From contig NZ_JABMKY010000028.1 in NCBI RefSeq assembly GCF_013204845.1, positions 58,950-122,949 on the forward strand: a DNA stretch of 64,000 nt, read 5' to 3'. Shown here one piece after another: positions 1 to 8,885 of the stretch. The stretch's first letter is position 1. The number at the start of each line of letters is the position of its first letter. The notes beneath the pieces are model-generated. The model was not told where the DNA came from, did no database searches, and saw only the letters and a program-made list of their open reading frames with translations. The translations under genes and the position numbers were made by a program. The DNA is from Paenibacillus qinlingensis (GTDB taxonomy: Bacteria; Bacillota; Bacilli; Paenibacillales; NBRC-103111).

Positions 1-293
1 GGCGTCCAGGCTTTCTCATTAATATCCGCTCCAGGCAACTCGCTGATCCGTTCACGCAGCTGTACCATATGCTGGGTGTGCAGGTACGATAATCGCACGA
101 GTTCCCCTTTCAGATCCCAATCTGGAACAGACGAGACCCATCCCATCGTCATTCGTGACAGCTCGAACTCTAACCAGAAACACATCTTCAGCAACTTTGC
201 GGTATCTATCGGTCGCAGCAGCGAGCCTTTATAGGAAGAAGCAGCTTCAAGGAAGCTGTAATCCGTTACGTCCACTTCAATTCTCTTCGCCAT
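1..293 (-). CDS. Hypothetical protein, N-terminal part (runs off the left edge)
   Basis: An open frame starts at an ATG at 293, seven bases after a GGGGG ribosome binding site, and continues past the window edge, so only about 97 N-terminal residues are visible. They begin MAKRIEVDVTDYSF and contain a helical stretch (WLEFELSRMTMGW, then SYLHTQHMVQLRERI). The spacing of Glu and His in these helices is loosely like ferritin-like helical proteins, but this is a weak impression and no family is assigned. The gene follows the heparinase-like gene on the same strand with a 37-base gap, so it is probably the last visible member of that carbohydrate operon. Confidence 0.6.
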   Translation of the reverse strand, partial: MAKRIEVDVTDYSFLEAASSYKGSLLRPIDTAKLLKMCFWLEFELSRMTMGWVSSVPDWDLKGELVRLSYLHTQHMVQLRERISELPGADINEKAWT

Positions 294-330
294 TGATAAT
301 TACCCCCTAAGAAGAACTGACTTTAAGCTT

Positions 331-2202
331 TCACTCTATCGTATAAACGGCACGGTACGCCGCTCCACACCCTTGCCTTCTTACCAACACACCGGATCGT
401 TTCTTAGCTGTTGTATCTTCGTAGCCTTCGAATACATAAACATCAGTTCCTATGCACCCTTCCATCCGAAGCGTTAACGTTCTTTCTCCCATAATCCACC
501 GTATCGACCAGCTGTCACTTGTCGTGCATACACGCAGATTCATCAAGTGCTGATAGCCAAACTCGCTCCCGATGGGTGAACACGGCTGCGTTTCAAACGC
601 CGTCTCCATCCTCCCTTGGCAATGAAAAAGCCAATCTGTCTGATGTTCGTCCGCAGTGATGACCTCAAACGTATCCGAGATGCATCCTTCTTGAAGCTGA
701 ATATCGCGTGCATAATCAACGCCAGGATATACCTCTTTCGCTTTGGCACGGATGCGATTCCTCTCCGGTTCAAATTGTTCAATCATTCCCCGCTCCGAAT
801 AGACCTGATCAACACCATCGACGACGACTGTATTATGAGCGATTGTCTTCCGCTGCCACTCTAGAAACAAGAAAGAACCATACCCATTCGAGGAAATATC
901 GTGAGACCATAGGTAATCCGCATCGAACAGCTCGATATTCATTACATCAGGGTGCGCATGGCTCCGCGTATTCAGTCCGTATTTCATAAATAAAGCTGTT
1001 TTCCCTGCCCGTAACGAACAAATCTGAGAAGCTGGATAGTTTGTTGTGACGCGGAGCATCTCTTCCCCTGCGTATTCCCCTTTGCCGAAGAGGAGACGCT
1101 GAACCCACCCTTCAGGTGAGTTTTCGATCATCCCTCCATAAGCCATCGTTTGCCGATAGTACGCCCCATAGGATCTGGAAAGCGCATATTCAAAGGCTGG
1201 ATCTGGGAACAATCGATTCGCGTACTCATACTGTCCCGCATAGTGAGTCAGTGCGATATTTGGCCAGCCATCATTCGGATTCGGGAAAACACCGTTATCG
1301 AACACAAGCTCAGCTGGGAACACATACATCCGTTTAACAATCTCTTCCATCCCATTGCATGTCACCTCATACATACGGGCGAATAACAGGAAATAAGTAA
1401 ACGGTTCTACACAATAGAAATGATAATGAAATGAACCTTCGTACCAGAAACCTTCCGCTGTTACCCCCTGCTGCAATTGCTGCAGCAAGCCGAATGGCCC
1501 CTCCAATGCTCTCTCCACGTAGCTGCTATCACCGAAGAACATCCCCGTCATGCCCACAGCCGCCTTCATCCAACACGTAATGTTGTGAATACTCTTACAG
1601 AGTTTTTCCAGCAGCTCTACCTGGGGATTAAACAGATGACTTTTGTAGTGCTGAAGCTCTGCGGTGCTGAACGTCTCTTTAATCATCTCCATGCCCTGCA
1701 ATAGCCAAATCATACCAACCGCATCGCAGAGATTAATGCCAGCTATTTTTCCAACATAACCCGCTGGAACATCTACCTGAAGCTGCTCATAATGATCGCA
1801 ATAGAATGACAAGACGCTGCGGATGTAAGCCGGGTAACGTTCATCGCCCGTGAGCTGATACAGCACCCCTGCATAAAAAACGTGTTTGTGCGCTTCATCC
1901 CGGTACAAATAATTCCAGGCTTGATCGAATCGTGCACCCTTGTTGACGTGGCCACAGCTTCCGCAGCTATTCACATGAGGGGCTTCCCGCTCGAAATCAA
2001 TCCTGCTCCCGCAAGCTTCACAGAAATAGTTATGCCCCCACCCCGTAATTCTCCTTGGATCATCTGCGTAATGAGTGACCCACCACTCCGTGGTCTCAAC
2101 CAGAGTATCATAAACGGTCTTCGCCCAAGCTTCCGTCCGAATTTTCTCTTGAACAGCCTGCCAATCCTGTACATAGCTCACGTCAACACTCGTCTCCTTC
2201 AT
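331..2202 (-). CDS. Heparinase II/III family protein (polysaccharide lyase-like)
   Basis: This 623-residue protein resembles the heparinase II/III group of polysaccharide lyases, which cleave uronic-acid-containing glycans by beta-elimination. The N-terminal half is an (alpha/alpha) toroid-like helical domain containing HNITCWMKAAVG and YEGSFHYHFYCVEPF. The C-terminal half has the typical His-rich beta-sheet segments, SHAHPDVMNIELF and TIAHNTVVVDG. Near residues 60-85 two CxxC pairs (CEAC and CGSC) suggest a small zinc ribbon. No signal peptide is seen, so the substrate is probably an imported oligosaccharide. The gene is in a leftward run with the PLP enzyme (38-base gap) and the dioxygenase-like gene. 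The substrate cannot be told from sequence. The ATG at 2202 has no strong ribosome binding site, so the start is uncertain. Confidence 0.75.
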   Translation of the reverse strand: MKETSVDVSYVQDWQAVQEKIRTEAWAKTVYDTLVETTEWWVTHYADDPRRITGWGHNYFCEACGSRIDFEREAPHVNSCGSCGHVNKGARFDQAWNYLYRDEAHKHVFYAGVLYQLTGDERYPAYIRSVLSFYCDHYEQLQVDVPAGYVGKIAGINLCDAVGMIWLLQGMEMIKETFSTAELQHYKSHLFNPQVELLEKLCKSIHNITCWMKAAVGMTGMFFGDSSYVERALEGPFGLLQQLQQGVTAEGFWYEGSFHYHFYCVEPFTYFLLFARMYEVTCNGMEEIVKRMYVFPAELVFDNGVFPNPNDGWPNIALTHYAGQYEYANRLFPDPAFEYALSRSYGAYYRQTMAYGGMIENSPEGWVQRLLFGKGEYAGEEMLRVTTNYPASQICSLRAGKTALFMKYGLNTRSHAHPDVMNIELFDADYLWSHDISSNGYGSFLFLEWQRKTIAHNTVVVDGVDQVYSERGMIEQFEPERNRIRAKAKEVYPGVDYARDIQLQEGCISDTFEVITADEHQTDWLFHCQGRMETAFETQPCSPIGSEFGYQHLMNLRVCTTSDSWSIRWIMGERTLTLRMEGCIGTDVYVFEGYEDTTAKKRSGVLVRRQGCGAAYRAVYTIE

Positions 2203-2240
2203 ACTTCGTGCAATTTACGATCGACAGTTTCCCTTAACGA

Positions 2241-3392
2241 CTAGCGTGTCATTCCGACCAGTGCGCGATCTAAATCCTCAATTATCGAATCTGCACTCTC
2301 TAGACCAACTGAAATGCGCATCAGACCGATCGGAATTCCTGACAAGAGGGATGTCTCCTCGTTGACCCATAGCCCAGGTGAATTAATGAGACTCTCGAAA
2401 CCACCCCAGCTGGGACCTTCTTCGAAATAGCGCAAGCCCTTCATCATCTTCATAATCTGCTGTTTGTCGCCCTTAGGCACGAAGCTTAGTAAACCGGAGT
2501 AACCGGACATCTGCCTGCACCCAAGCTCGTATTGCGGATGGCTAGGCAAGCCTGGATAGTAGACAGCGGATACGCGAGAATGACCTTCAAGGAAAGCAGC
2601 GACCTTCTTGCCATTCTCCTCATGCTGCCTCATCCGAACCGCGAGGGTTCGCAAGCTCCGAATAAGGAGCCAGGATTGGTGGGGATCCATAACAGCCCCA
2701 AACAAACTTCTTTCGTTATTGGTAATCGATTCTAGAATCTGCTTACTGCCTACAATGACACCACCCAGAATATCGCTGTGTCCACCCAAATATTTCGATG
2801 CGGAGTGAACCACAAGATCAATGCCATAGGCTAGAGGATTCTGATAGAGCGGCGTCGCCCATGTATTATCAATAATCGTCGCAATCCCGTAAGATTTCGC
2901 CAAAGCGGAGATGGCCTGCAAATCCTGAAGCGAGAAAATATTCGATAGCGGACTTTCCAAATAAATAACTTTCGTATTCGGGCGAATCGCTTGTTCGAAT
3001 TCCTCGATGCTTTCCCCTGATACGAGCGTAACCTCACAGCCGAACTTCTTCATGTAGGTTTCCAGAAATGCTTTCGCCGGCACGTAGGCCGCACGGGGAC
3101 AGATCACATGGCTATCTTTCTCAAGATAGTAGGACAAGGCAGCGCTTATAGCGGCCATGCCCGAAGAGAAACAACGTGCTTCCTCCCCACCCTCTAGCGC
3201 TGCGATTTTCATTTCGGCAATCTCCGTCGTCGGGTTGGCTACGCGCGTATACGTATACCCGTGATTAACCGTTTTCCTTGTGAACAGTGAATTTTGAAAA
3301 ATAGGCGGGACGATGGCACCCAAAAAACGGTCATAATCGTCACCGAGATGAGCAAGAAGGTCTTCCTTACTCTTGAAGTCATCTTTGTCCAT
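2241..3392 (-). CDS. Cys/Met metabolism PLP-dependent enzyme (cystathionine gamma-synthase/lyase type)
   Basis: The 383 residues match the trans-sulfuration family of fold-type I PLP enzymes. Visible signatures are YTYTRVANPT near residue 50, the PLP-phosphate loop FSSGMAAISAAL, IIDNTWATPLYQNPL with the cofactor-ring Asp, and the Schiff-base lysine in VVHSASKYLGGHSD. Members make or cleave C-S bonds (cystathionine gamma-synthase, cystathionine lyase, methionine gamma-lyase), and sequence alone does not separate them. The ATG at 3392 follows GGAGGAGGG. It lies 14 bases after the dioxygenase-like gene and reads the same way, so the two are probably co-transcribed. That is an unusual setting for an amino-acid enzyme and suggests a role specific to this catabolic locus rather than general methionine synthesis. 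Confidence 0.8.
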   Translation of the reverse strand: MDKDDFKSKEDLLAHLGDDYDRFLGAIVPPIFQNSLFTRKTVNHGYTYTRVANPTTEIAEMKIAALEGGEEARCFSSGMAAISAALSYYLEKDSHVICPRAAYVPAKAFLETYMKKFGCEVTLVSGESIEEFEQAIRPNTKVIYLESPLSNIFSLQDLQAISALAKSYGIATIIDNTWATPLYQNPLAYGIDLVVHSASKYLGGHSDILGGVIVGSKQILESITNNERSLFGAVMDPHQSWLLIRSLRTLAVRMRQHEENGKKVAAFLEGHSRVSAVYYPGLPSHPQYELGCRQMSGYSGLLSFVPKGDKQQIMKMMKGLRYFEEGPSWGGFESLINSPGLWVNEETSLLSGIPIGLMRISVGLESADSIIEDLDRALVGMTR

Positions 3393-3406
3393 ATCTACCC
3401 TCCTCC

Positions 3407-4204
3407 TTACGATCTGGAGGCTAATAGTGGGAACATCCGACCTGCCAACGGTTGATTCTCCTGCAAGTTCAAATCCATTGTTATCGCATGTTTCTTCCCG
3501 TTAAAGGTCGTTCCATCCGGCATGTAAATAATCGCAAGTGCACGCCTAGGTTTATCCGTTACATTTGAATGCGCATAGTGAAAGGTAAGCCCATTATGAA
3601 ACGTACAGCTGCCTGCTTTTAACGGCACCTTCACAGGCTTTGCGTTCTCGTAATCGGTCCCTTTAACGAACTCGAATAAATCTTGAGGATTAGCCAAATC
3701 GATATGGTTCAGTTTACCGGCATTTTGCGATTTCGGTACGAACATCATACAACCATTCGATTCATCCACGTCATCGAGTGCGATCCATATCGACATAGCT
3801 CCCTGCTCCGTCATGGGCCAATAAGGGTAATCTTGATGCCACGGGGTCGGCTTCGAATCGCCTGGCATTTTCCATAGGGCATGATCGTGAAAGAGACGAA
3901 TCCCGCTAGCCCCAGTAAGCTCGAGTGCCATTTGCGCAAAACGCGGGTTGAATGAATATTTATGCATGCCGGCATGGTCCCGCCAGACGTTAACACGCTG
4001 GTTAAGCACACGGTAGTAGCTGCCGCCTTTTTTATCCGTTTGCAAGGACAGCGACGCAGACTCCTCGACCATCACTTCTTCCATGCATTGACGAAGCTCA
4101 ATTAACTCTTGCTCATTCAGTACATTATCCACTTGCACGAACCCGTTCTCTTGATAAAATGTGCGTTGCTCCAAGGTTAATAGCGATTGAATAGCGTTGG
4201 TCAT
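3407..4204 (-). CDS. Phytanoyl-CoA dioxygenase (PhyH)-like Fe(II)/2-oxoglutarate oxygenase
   Basis: This 265-residue protein has the PhyH jelly-roll pattern. The iron-binding HxD is in PWHQDYPYWP near residue 130. The distal His is in TFHYAHSN, followed by the Arg of KPRRALAIIYMPDG that binds the 2-oxoglutarate carboxylate. Bacterial members hydroxylate diverse small molecules, and the substrate here is unknown. The ATG at 4204 has a good AAGGAG site. The gene is first in the leftward run towards the PLP enzyme and heparinase-like gene, and is divergent from the AraC regulator at 4384, which probably controls it from the 179-bp shared promoter region. Confidence 0.8.
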   Translation of the reverse strand: MTNAIQSLLTLEQRTFYQENGFVQVDNVLNEQELIELRQCMEEVMVEESASLSLQTDKKGGSYYRVLNQRVNVWRDHAGMHKYSFNPRFAQMALELTGASGIRLFHDHALWKMPGDSKPTPWHQDYPYWPMTEQGAMSIWIALDDVDESNGCMMFVPKSQNAGKLNHIDLANPQDLFEFVKGTDYENAKPVKVPLKAGSCTFHNGLTFHYAHSNVTDKPRRALAIIYMPDGTTFNGKKHAITMDLNLQENQPLAGRMFPLLASRS

Positions 4205-4383
4205 GGCAGCCAGCTCCTTTTGTACTTTCTGTACTTTAATTTCACTTTATCATGTGTACAGGGGAGCAGACTTGGTGAATTCATCAGAGTTTCAAGGTGA
4301 TTTACCAGCTTTCCTTCTAACTAGATATACTCTATGATAAAAAGTACTGAAGCACTTATCTTCCTATCCGGAGGTCTTGTCCG

Positions 4384-5268
4384 ATGACCCGATTTCAAAA
4401 CGAAGCTTACTTGGAAGCATCCGAATTCCCCTTTCATCTCGAGCAGTACACGTTCAAAAAAAAAGAATCCGTCAAGCCGCATTCACACGAATTCATCGAA
4501 TTTGTGTATGTGGTAGAGGGATCGGGTCGTCATATCTATGCAGGAGCGGAATACCTTATCCAAGAAGGTGACGTCTTCGTCATCGAGCCGGATGTCGAGC
4601 ATGCTTATTTCGTGGATGAACATCTCATCGTTTATAACATACTGCTTGCTCCTTCCATTTTAAGTCACGAGCTTCAATCGCTATCCAACGTAACGTCGTT
4701 CGTCGACTTTTTCTATGTGGAGCCTTTTCTGCGGCAGTCCGTGCATTTCCAATCCCATCTCAGACTGAATCCGCACCAACGGATCGAGATGAAACAGCTG
4801 CTGGACCGTATCCTTAGCGAATACACCGAGAAGATGCTCGGTTATCGTCTGCTCGTGAAGACCAGACTCATCGAAATGTTCGTATTCCTCAGCCGCTGCT
4901 ACGATCAAATGCTGCACAAACCAATGACAGCGCTAGCTTCTGAGCATAAAATTATTGAGCGCGTAGCCGAGTTTATCGAGCTGCATCACGCGAATCCGCT
5001 GTCGCTTGCCCAAGTCAGCCAGATGTGCGGCATGAGCCAGTCCGCCTTCACATCTAGGTTTAAGCAGTACATGGGCAAGACTTTTATCGAATTCCGCAAT
5101 GAAATTCGCATACGGATAGCGAAAGAGTTGATGCTCTCTTCAAATAGCAACATTTTACAGATAGCGCAAGAGGTCGGCTTCGACGACTTGAGCTTTTTCA
5201 ACAAGCTTTTTAAGCAGATGAACGGGATTTCACCTGGCAAATTCCGCAGAGGCCAGAAAGAAGCTTAA
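4384..5268 (+). CDS. AraC-family regulator with N-terminal cupin sensor domain
   Basis: The 294 residues have a cupin-type ligand-binding half (around residues 20-90, with PHSHEFIEFVYVVEG and EGDVFVIEPDVEHAYF) and a C-terminal AraC DNA-binding half with two helix-turn-helix units (around 190-290, including LAQVSQMCGMSQSAFTSRFK and ILQIAQEVGFDDLSFFNKLFK). Such proteins activate sugar-utilisation genes on binding a saccharide. GGAGG nine bases upstream fixes the ATG at 4384. It is divergent from the dioxygenase-led operon and convergent with the rhamnosidase gene, and is the obvious local regulator. The inducing sugar is unknown. Confidence 0.9.
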   Translation: MTRFQNEAYLEASEFPFHLEQYTFKKKESVKPHSHEFIEFVYVVEGSGRHIYAGAEYLIQEGDVFVIEPDVEHAYFVDEHLIVYNILLAPSILSHELQSLSNVTSFVDFFYVEPFLRQSVHFQSHLRLNPHQRIEMKQLLDRILSEYTEKMLGYRLLVKTRLIEMFVFLSRCYDQMLHKPMTALASEHKIIERVAEFIELHHANPLSLAQVSQMCGMSQSAFTSRFKQYMGKTFIEFRNEIRIRIAKELMLSSNSNILQIAQEVGFDDLSFFNKLFKQMNGISPGKFRRGQKEA

Positions 5269-5301
5269 CGTCATCACCTGCCTGAACATCTCCATTCCGC
5301 G

Positions 5302-8145
5302 CTATCCGATCACATGAATCTGAATATCCCAATCCGCCCACTGCTCATGTACAGCCTCTACTTGAATTTCTAGCGGAACAGCTACATGCATCACTCGTTT
5401 TCCCGCTTCCTTGGACCACGATACATCGATACGCCCGTAAACAGTCGGAACGCTCCCCTCTGCCCAGAGCAGTTCCGTCACAGGCGGGGCGATTCGAATT
5501 TTCCGGTAACCCTCCTCTACTTTCTCAATGCCCAGCAGCTGATTGCCAAGGACAAAAGCTGGCGCAGCTGACCAAGCATGCGCATGACTCCTAGGGAATA
5601 CCTGAAAGGTCTCCCACGTAGTGGTGGCGCCGTATCGGATCATTTGACCCCAGTCCGTCTTAATTTGCGCCAGTGTGCGATCCAGTTCACCGAAACGCTT
5701 CCACACCTCAAACAAATAGAACGAGAAAAAGGGAGAGCCAATTTGAATCCAACTCTTCGGTGGATGAAGCAGCTGAGGTTCGATAATGAGCATCTGCCGC
5801 TCTCCCAGGCAGTCCGCCAGATACAGCAACACTTGCGTCTGGAGACTTGTCGTTGTGGAAGGCTTACCATTACGGTGGATACCATCTAGGTAGACTTGAG
5901 CCTCATCGTCCCACAAATGTTCACCAATCGCGCGCTTCAACTGCTCTGCGTGTTGTAGCAGCTCCCTCGCTTCGCCTTGTAGACCCAGCGTTTCCGCCAT
6001 CTCCGCTGCGATTCGGTGGCATTGGGCCAACTGCGCCTGCTGCGCTGTGACTACACCAACGGAGGGAATATCGATTGGCGCCCAATCGAGCATATTCCAA
6101 GAGCTGGTATCGAATAGGCCATCGTCGTTGAGAAATCCTCTGTACGCTTCGAGTGTTATCCTGATTTCCGGATAGATCGCCTCGATGAATGTAGGGTCGC
6201 CGCTGTAATCGACATACTCCTTACAGGCAATAATCCAACTAAACGTCCACATCGGAATTGCTGCCTGCCAATCCGTAGGAAATAAGGCAAGCAGAAGCGG
6301 ACTTTGGCTCCGCGAACGCGGTACCATTTCCAAGCAATGCCTGACAAGCTCATAGGAACCGAACAACTGATAGTTAACAAGTGCGCTCACTCGGCAATCC
6401 CCTACCCAGAATACCTGCTCATAGGTGGGACAATCGACGAATGTATCCTCCATGCACATATGTGAGGTATGCCTCGAAATTTCCCAAATGTCATTCAGCA
6501 AGGGATCTGAACAGCGGAATAACGCTTTATCCGTGCCCGGGTAGCTAGATTGGTTCAGCTGAACTCGGTGAATCCGTATCTGCGTATTAGCGTTACGCAC
6601 CGCCACGATCACATATCGGAATCCCATCCGGGTAAAGCTCTTGAACACCTGTCTACCTTCACGGCAAATGTATCGAAATGAATTATTGCAGCCGGATGTA
6701 TAGGCATTGACGCCATTGACGCGGTTCTCGAAGCCGTAGACATCGATCACCGTCCCTTGAGGTGCATCAACTTCTAGTTCAATCGTACCTACATAAATTT
6801 TCCCGAAATCCAATACGATTTCCAGATCCCCGCCTTCTACGGTGTCAGGAAGTACTGTCGGCAGCAGATGATCATGGAGCATTCGCTCTAGCTGGTTCGT
6901 AATGGGATAGTGCTTGACGAATCGTTTACGCATCATCAACGAATAGATCATTTTATTAACAAGCACATGCCTAGGATGAACATTTTTGCACATGTCATGG
7001 TACGCCTCGAACGCCTTCAAAGTGGAGCAAGCTCCTATTTCCAGCAGCAGCGCATGCTCGTGATTCAAACCTGTTCTCTTCTCAACGCCCCCGTATACAG
7101 GCTGAAAGCCATCGGCATACGATTCTATCGATTCGAATGGGCCAATGGTTACGAAGGAGCTGTCCTGATCGTCCCCCCTAGGATGAGCGAAATGCAGTTC
7201 CCTATCGAAATCAAATTCCATATGGCAGAACAAATCATTATGAACGCCGCAAATTTCCAGCATGAACAGATGCTCGCCAGCTGCCAGCCCTATCTCGTCA
7301 TTATGAACATACCAGCGGTCATTTATCTTGAACCGTCCCTGAACGCCGTTCCATTTGGAATGGGCGAACGTTAAACGACCTTTGGCTTCTGACTCAGCCA
7401 CCAGCCTAACGGCCAAAAACCCGCTGAATATCTTCGCATTCGCATCGCGCGAGCCTGGATACAAATTATCTCGCATATTGACAGATATCACTTGGCGGAT
7501 GGGTGCAATTTCACTAAGTGCTAGGATCTGCTTCGGCCTGATGATCTGTGTGGACAACGGCTCAATGACTCGGGGATACAGTCGCCCCCAAGGCGCTCCT
7601 CCATAGGGAGCAACAACTTCACTACTCACCCAGCTCCCGTCATCGTAAGTGGGAAGCACCCATTGATCGCTCAGCGCATTGGCATCGTATATTTCCATCC
7701 AACCCAAATTCACATTTCGCTTGACGACATCAGCATCATATCCCTCATGTCTACAACAGAGCCATGTTTCATCTGTGCCAATCACTTGAATACCTTCTTC
7801 GCCCTGCAAGCATAATTCTGCAAGAAGACCCGCTTCATTCTCGATGTATTGATAATTGGAATGACCGTAGTGCCAGACCTGTACGGCAATTACATTCGCA
7901 ACTGGCTTCAATAGGTGAGTAATATCAAACTCATCGTAATACCAGTGATCTGCGGTCGAACGAATAGGTCCTTCTCCCAGCTCCGTTCCATTTACCCATA
8001 ACCTAAACTTGGTATCCGCAGAGATAGACAGTATTGCTCGATTAGATATCTCTGTCTCGTATGTAAACGTTTTCCTAAAAAGAATGTGCTCATTAATAGG
8101 TCTTCGGTCTCCCGACCTCCATATCCATTTCGCTTGTTCGAACAT
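5302..8145 (-). CDS. GH78-like alpha-L-rhamnosidase
   Basis: The 947-residue protein has the alpha-L-rhamnosidase layout: N-terminal beta-sandwich domains (AKWIWRSGD, then RLWVNGTELGEGP), a middle concanavalin-like region, an (alpha/alpha)6 barrel, and a C-terminal beta domain. The catalytic-region signature is seen near residues 545-570 as DCPTYEQVFWVGD, a variant of the GH78 DCPxxExxxWxGD motif. W-rich barrel segments follow (SSWNMLDWAP, TTWETFQVFPRSHAHAWSAAP). No signal peptide is present, so it likely acts in the cytoplasm on imported rhamnose-containing oligosaccharides. It ends a leftward operon with the aldo/keto reductase and SGNH hydrolase, 26 bases after the latter. Confidence 0.8.
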   Translation of the reverse strand: MFEQAKWIWRSGDRRPINEHILFRKTFTYETEISNRAILSISADTKFRLWVNGTELGEGPIRSTADHWYYDEFDITHLLKPVANVIAVQVWHYGHSNYQYIENEAGLLAELCLQGEEGIQVIGTDETWLCCRHEGYDADVVKRNVNLGWMEIYDANALSDQWVLPTYDDGSWVSSEVVAPYGGAPWGRLYPRVIEPLSTQIIRPKQILALSEIAPIRQVISVNMRDNLYPGSRDANAKIFSGFLAVRLVAESEAKGRLTFAHSKWNGVQGRFKINDRWYVHNDEIGLAAGEHLFMLEICGVHNDLFCHMEFDFDRELHFAHPRGDDQDSSFVTIGPFESIESYADGFQPVYGGVEKRTGLNHEHALLLEIGACSTLKAFEAYHDMCKNVHPRHVLVNKMIYSLMMRKRFVKHYPITNQLERMLHDHLLPTVLPDTVEGGDLEIVLDFGKIYVGTIELEVDAPQGTVIDVYGFENRVNGVNAYTSGCNNSFRYICREGRQVFKSFTRMGFRYVIVAVRNANTQIRIHRVQLNQSSYPGTDKALFRCSDPLLNDIWEISRHTSHMCMEDTFVDCPTYEQVFWVGDCRVSALVNYQLFGSYELVRHCLEMVPRSRSQSPLLLALFPTDWQAAIPMWTFSWIIACKEYVDYSGDPTFIEAIYPEIRITLEAYRGFLNDDGLFDTSSWNMLDWAPIDIPSVGVVTAQQAQLAQCHRIAAEMAETLGLQGEARELLQHAEQLKRAIGEHLWDDEAQVYLDGIHRNGKPSTTTSLQTQVLLYLADCLGERQMLIIEPQLLHPPKSWIQIGSPFFSFYLFEVWKRFGELDRTLAQIKTDWGQMIRYGATTTWETFQVFPRSHAHAWSAAPAFVLGNQLLGIEKVEEGYRKIRIAPPVTELLWAEGSVPTVYGRIDVSWSKEAGKRVMHVAVPLEIQVEAVHEQWADWDIQIHVIG

Positions 8146-8171
8146 GCGGTGCTCCCCACCTTTTGTAGAAG

Positions 8172-8885
8172 TTATTCGTGTCCTTCGAATATTCGAGCTT
8201 CGATTCGTTCTGCTATTTGGACATGCATGGCGCGATCCGGATGATTAATGCCATTGGCTAATCTAACATGAGGGGCTTGCCCCTTTAGCAACCAGTCCTC
8301 AAACAACGCATATATGTCCACATAAGCCAGCTTTTCTTGCTCCAAATACGCCCTCAGCGCAAGGGTATACAGCCGTAAACATCCCTTCTCAGCCGCATTT
8401 AAGAATCCAGGCAAGACAGGTCGATCCTTCTCATGAATGTTATTGTTGTCGTGCAACATCATCATATTTGGCGTAAGCAACAGCAGATCTGCTTCTGTAT
8501 CTCGCTTCACAGTTCTCACTAACGCGTCCATCTTCTCCAAATATGGCTTAAGCCCTGCCTCCCCAGCATGACAATCATTAACGCCGAAGCCAATGGTCAC
8601 AAGATCCGGTTGATACGCAATTACATCCCGCTGCCATCTCGCCTCCGACTTCACAGCCGTATCCCCCGATACGCCAGCATTGATGACATTCAGAATCGTC
8701 GTAGGATACCGTTTCACGATACGACTCTTCAGCAGATTGTGGTAGACTTGCTCATGCTCGATGGTAGCGTATTCCATGCATCCTTGGGTCACACTATCAC
8801 CGAAAGCAACGTAAGTGACGGGGCGAGCTCGGACATCGTCTGCTTTCTCCTTTAAGCGCTTATGGAATCTGGCAAAAGCACTCAT
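8172..8885 (-). CDS. SGNH/GDSL-type esterase
   Basis: This is a 237-residue SGNH hydrolase. Block I is VAFGDSVTQGC with the catalytic Ser, block II holds Gly in NAGVSGDTAV, block III is FGVNDCH with the oxyanion Asn, and block V is likely GINHPDRAMHVQIAERI with the catalytic Asp and His. Enzymes of this group remove acetyl or other acyl groups from sugars, which fits a deacetylase or esterase acting alongside the neighbouring rhamnosidase. There is no signal peptide. The ATG at 8885 overlaps the stop of the upstream aldo/keto reductase by 4 bases (ATGA), indicating translational coupling. Substrate is inferred from context only. Confidence 0.85.
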   Translation of the reverse strand: MSAFARFHKRLKEKADDVRARPVTYVAFGDSVTQGCMEYATIEHEQVYHNLLKSRIVKRYPTTILNVINAGVSGDTAVKSEARWQRDVIAYQPDLVTIGFGVNDCHAGEAGLKPYLEKMDALVRTVKRDTEADLLLLTPNMMMLHDNNNIHEKDRPVLPGFLNAAEKGCLRLYTLALRAYLEQEKLAYVDIYALFEDWLLKGQAPHVRLANGINHPDRAMHVQIAERIEARIFEGHE

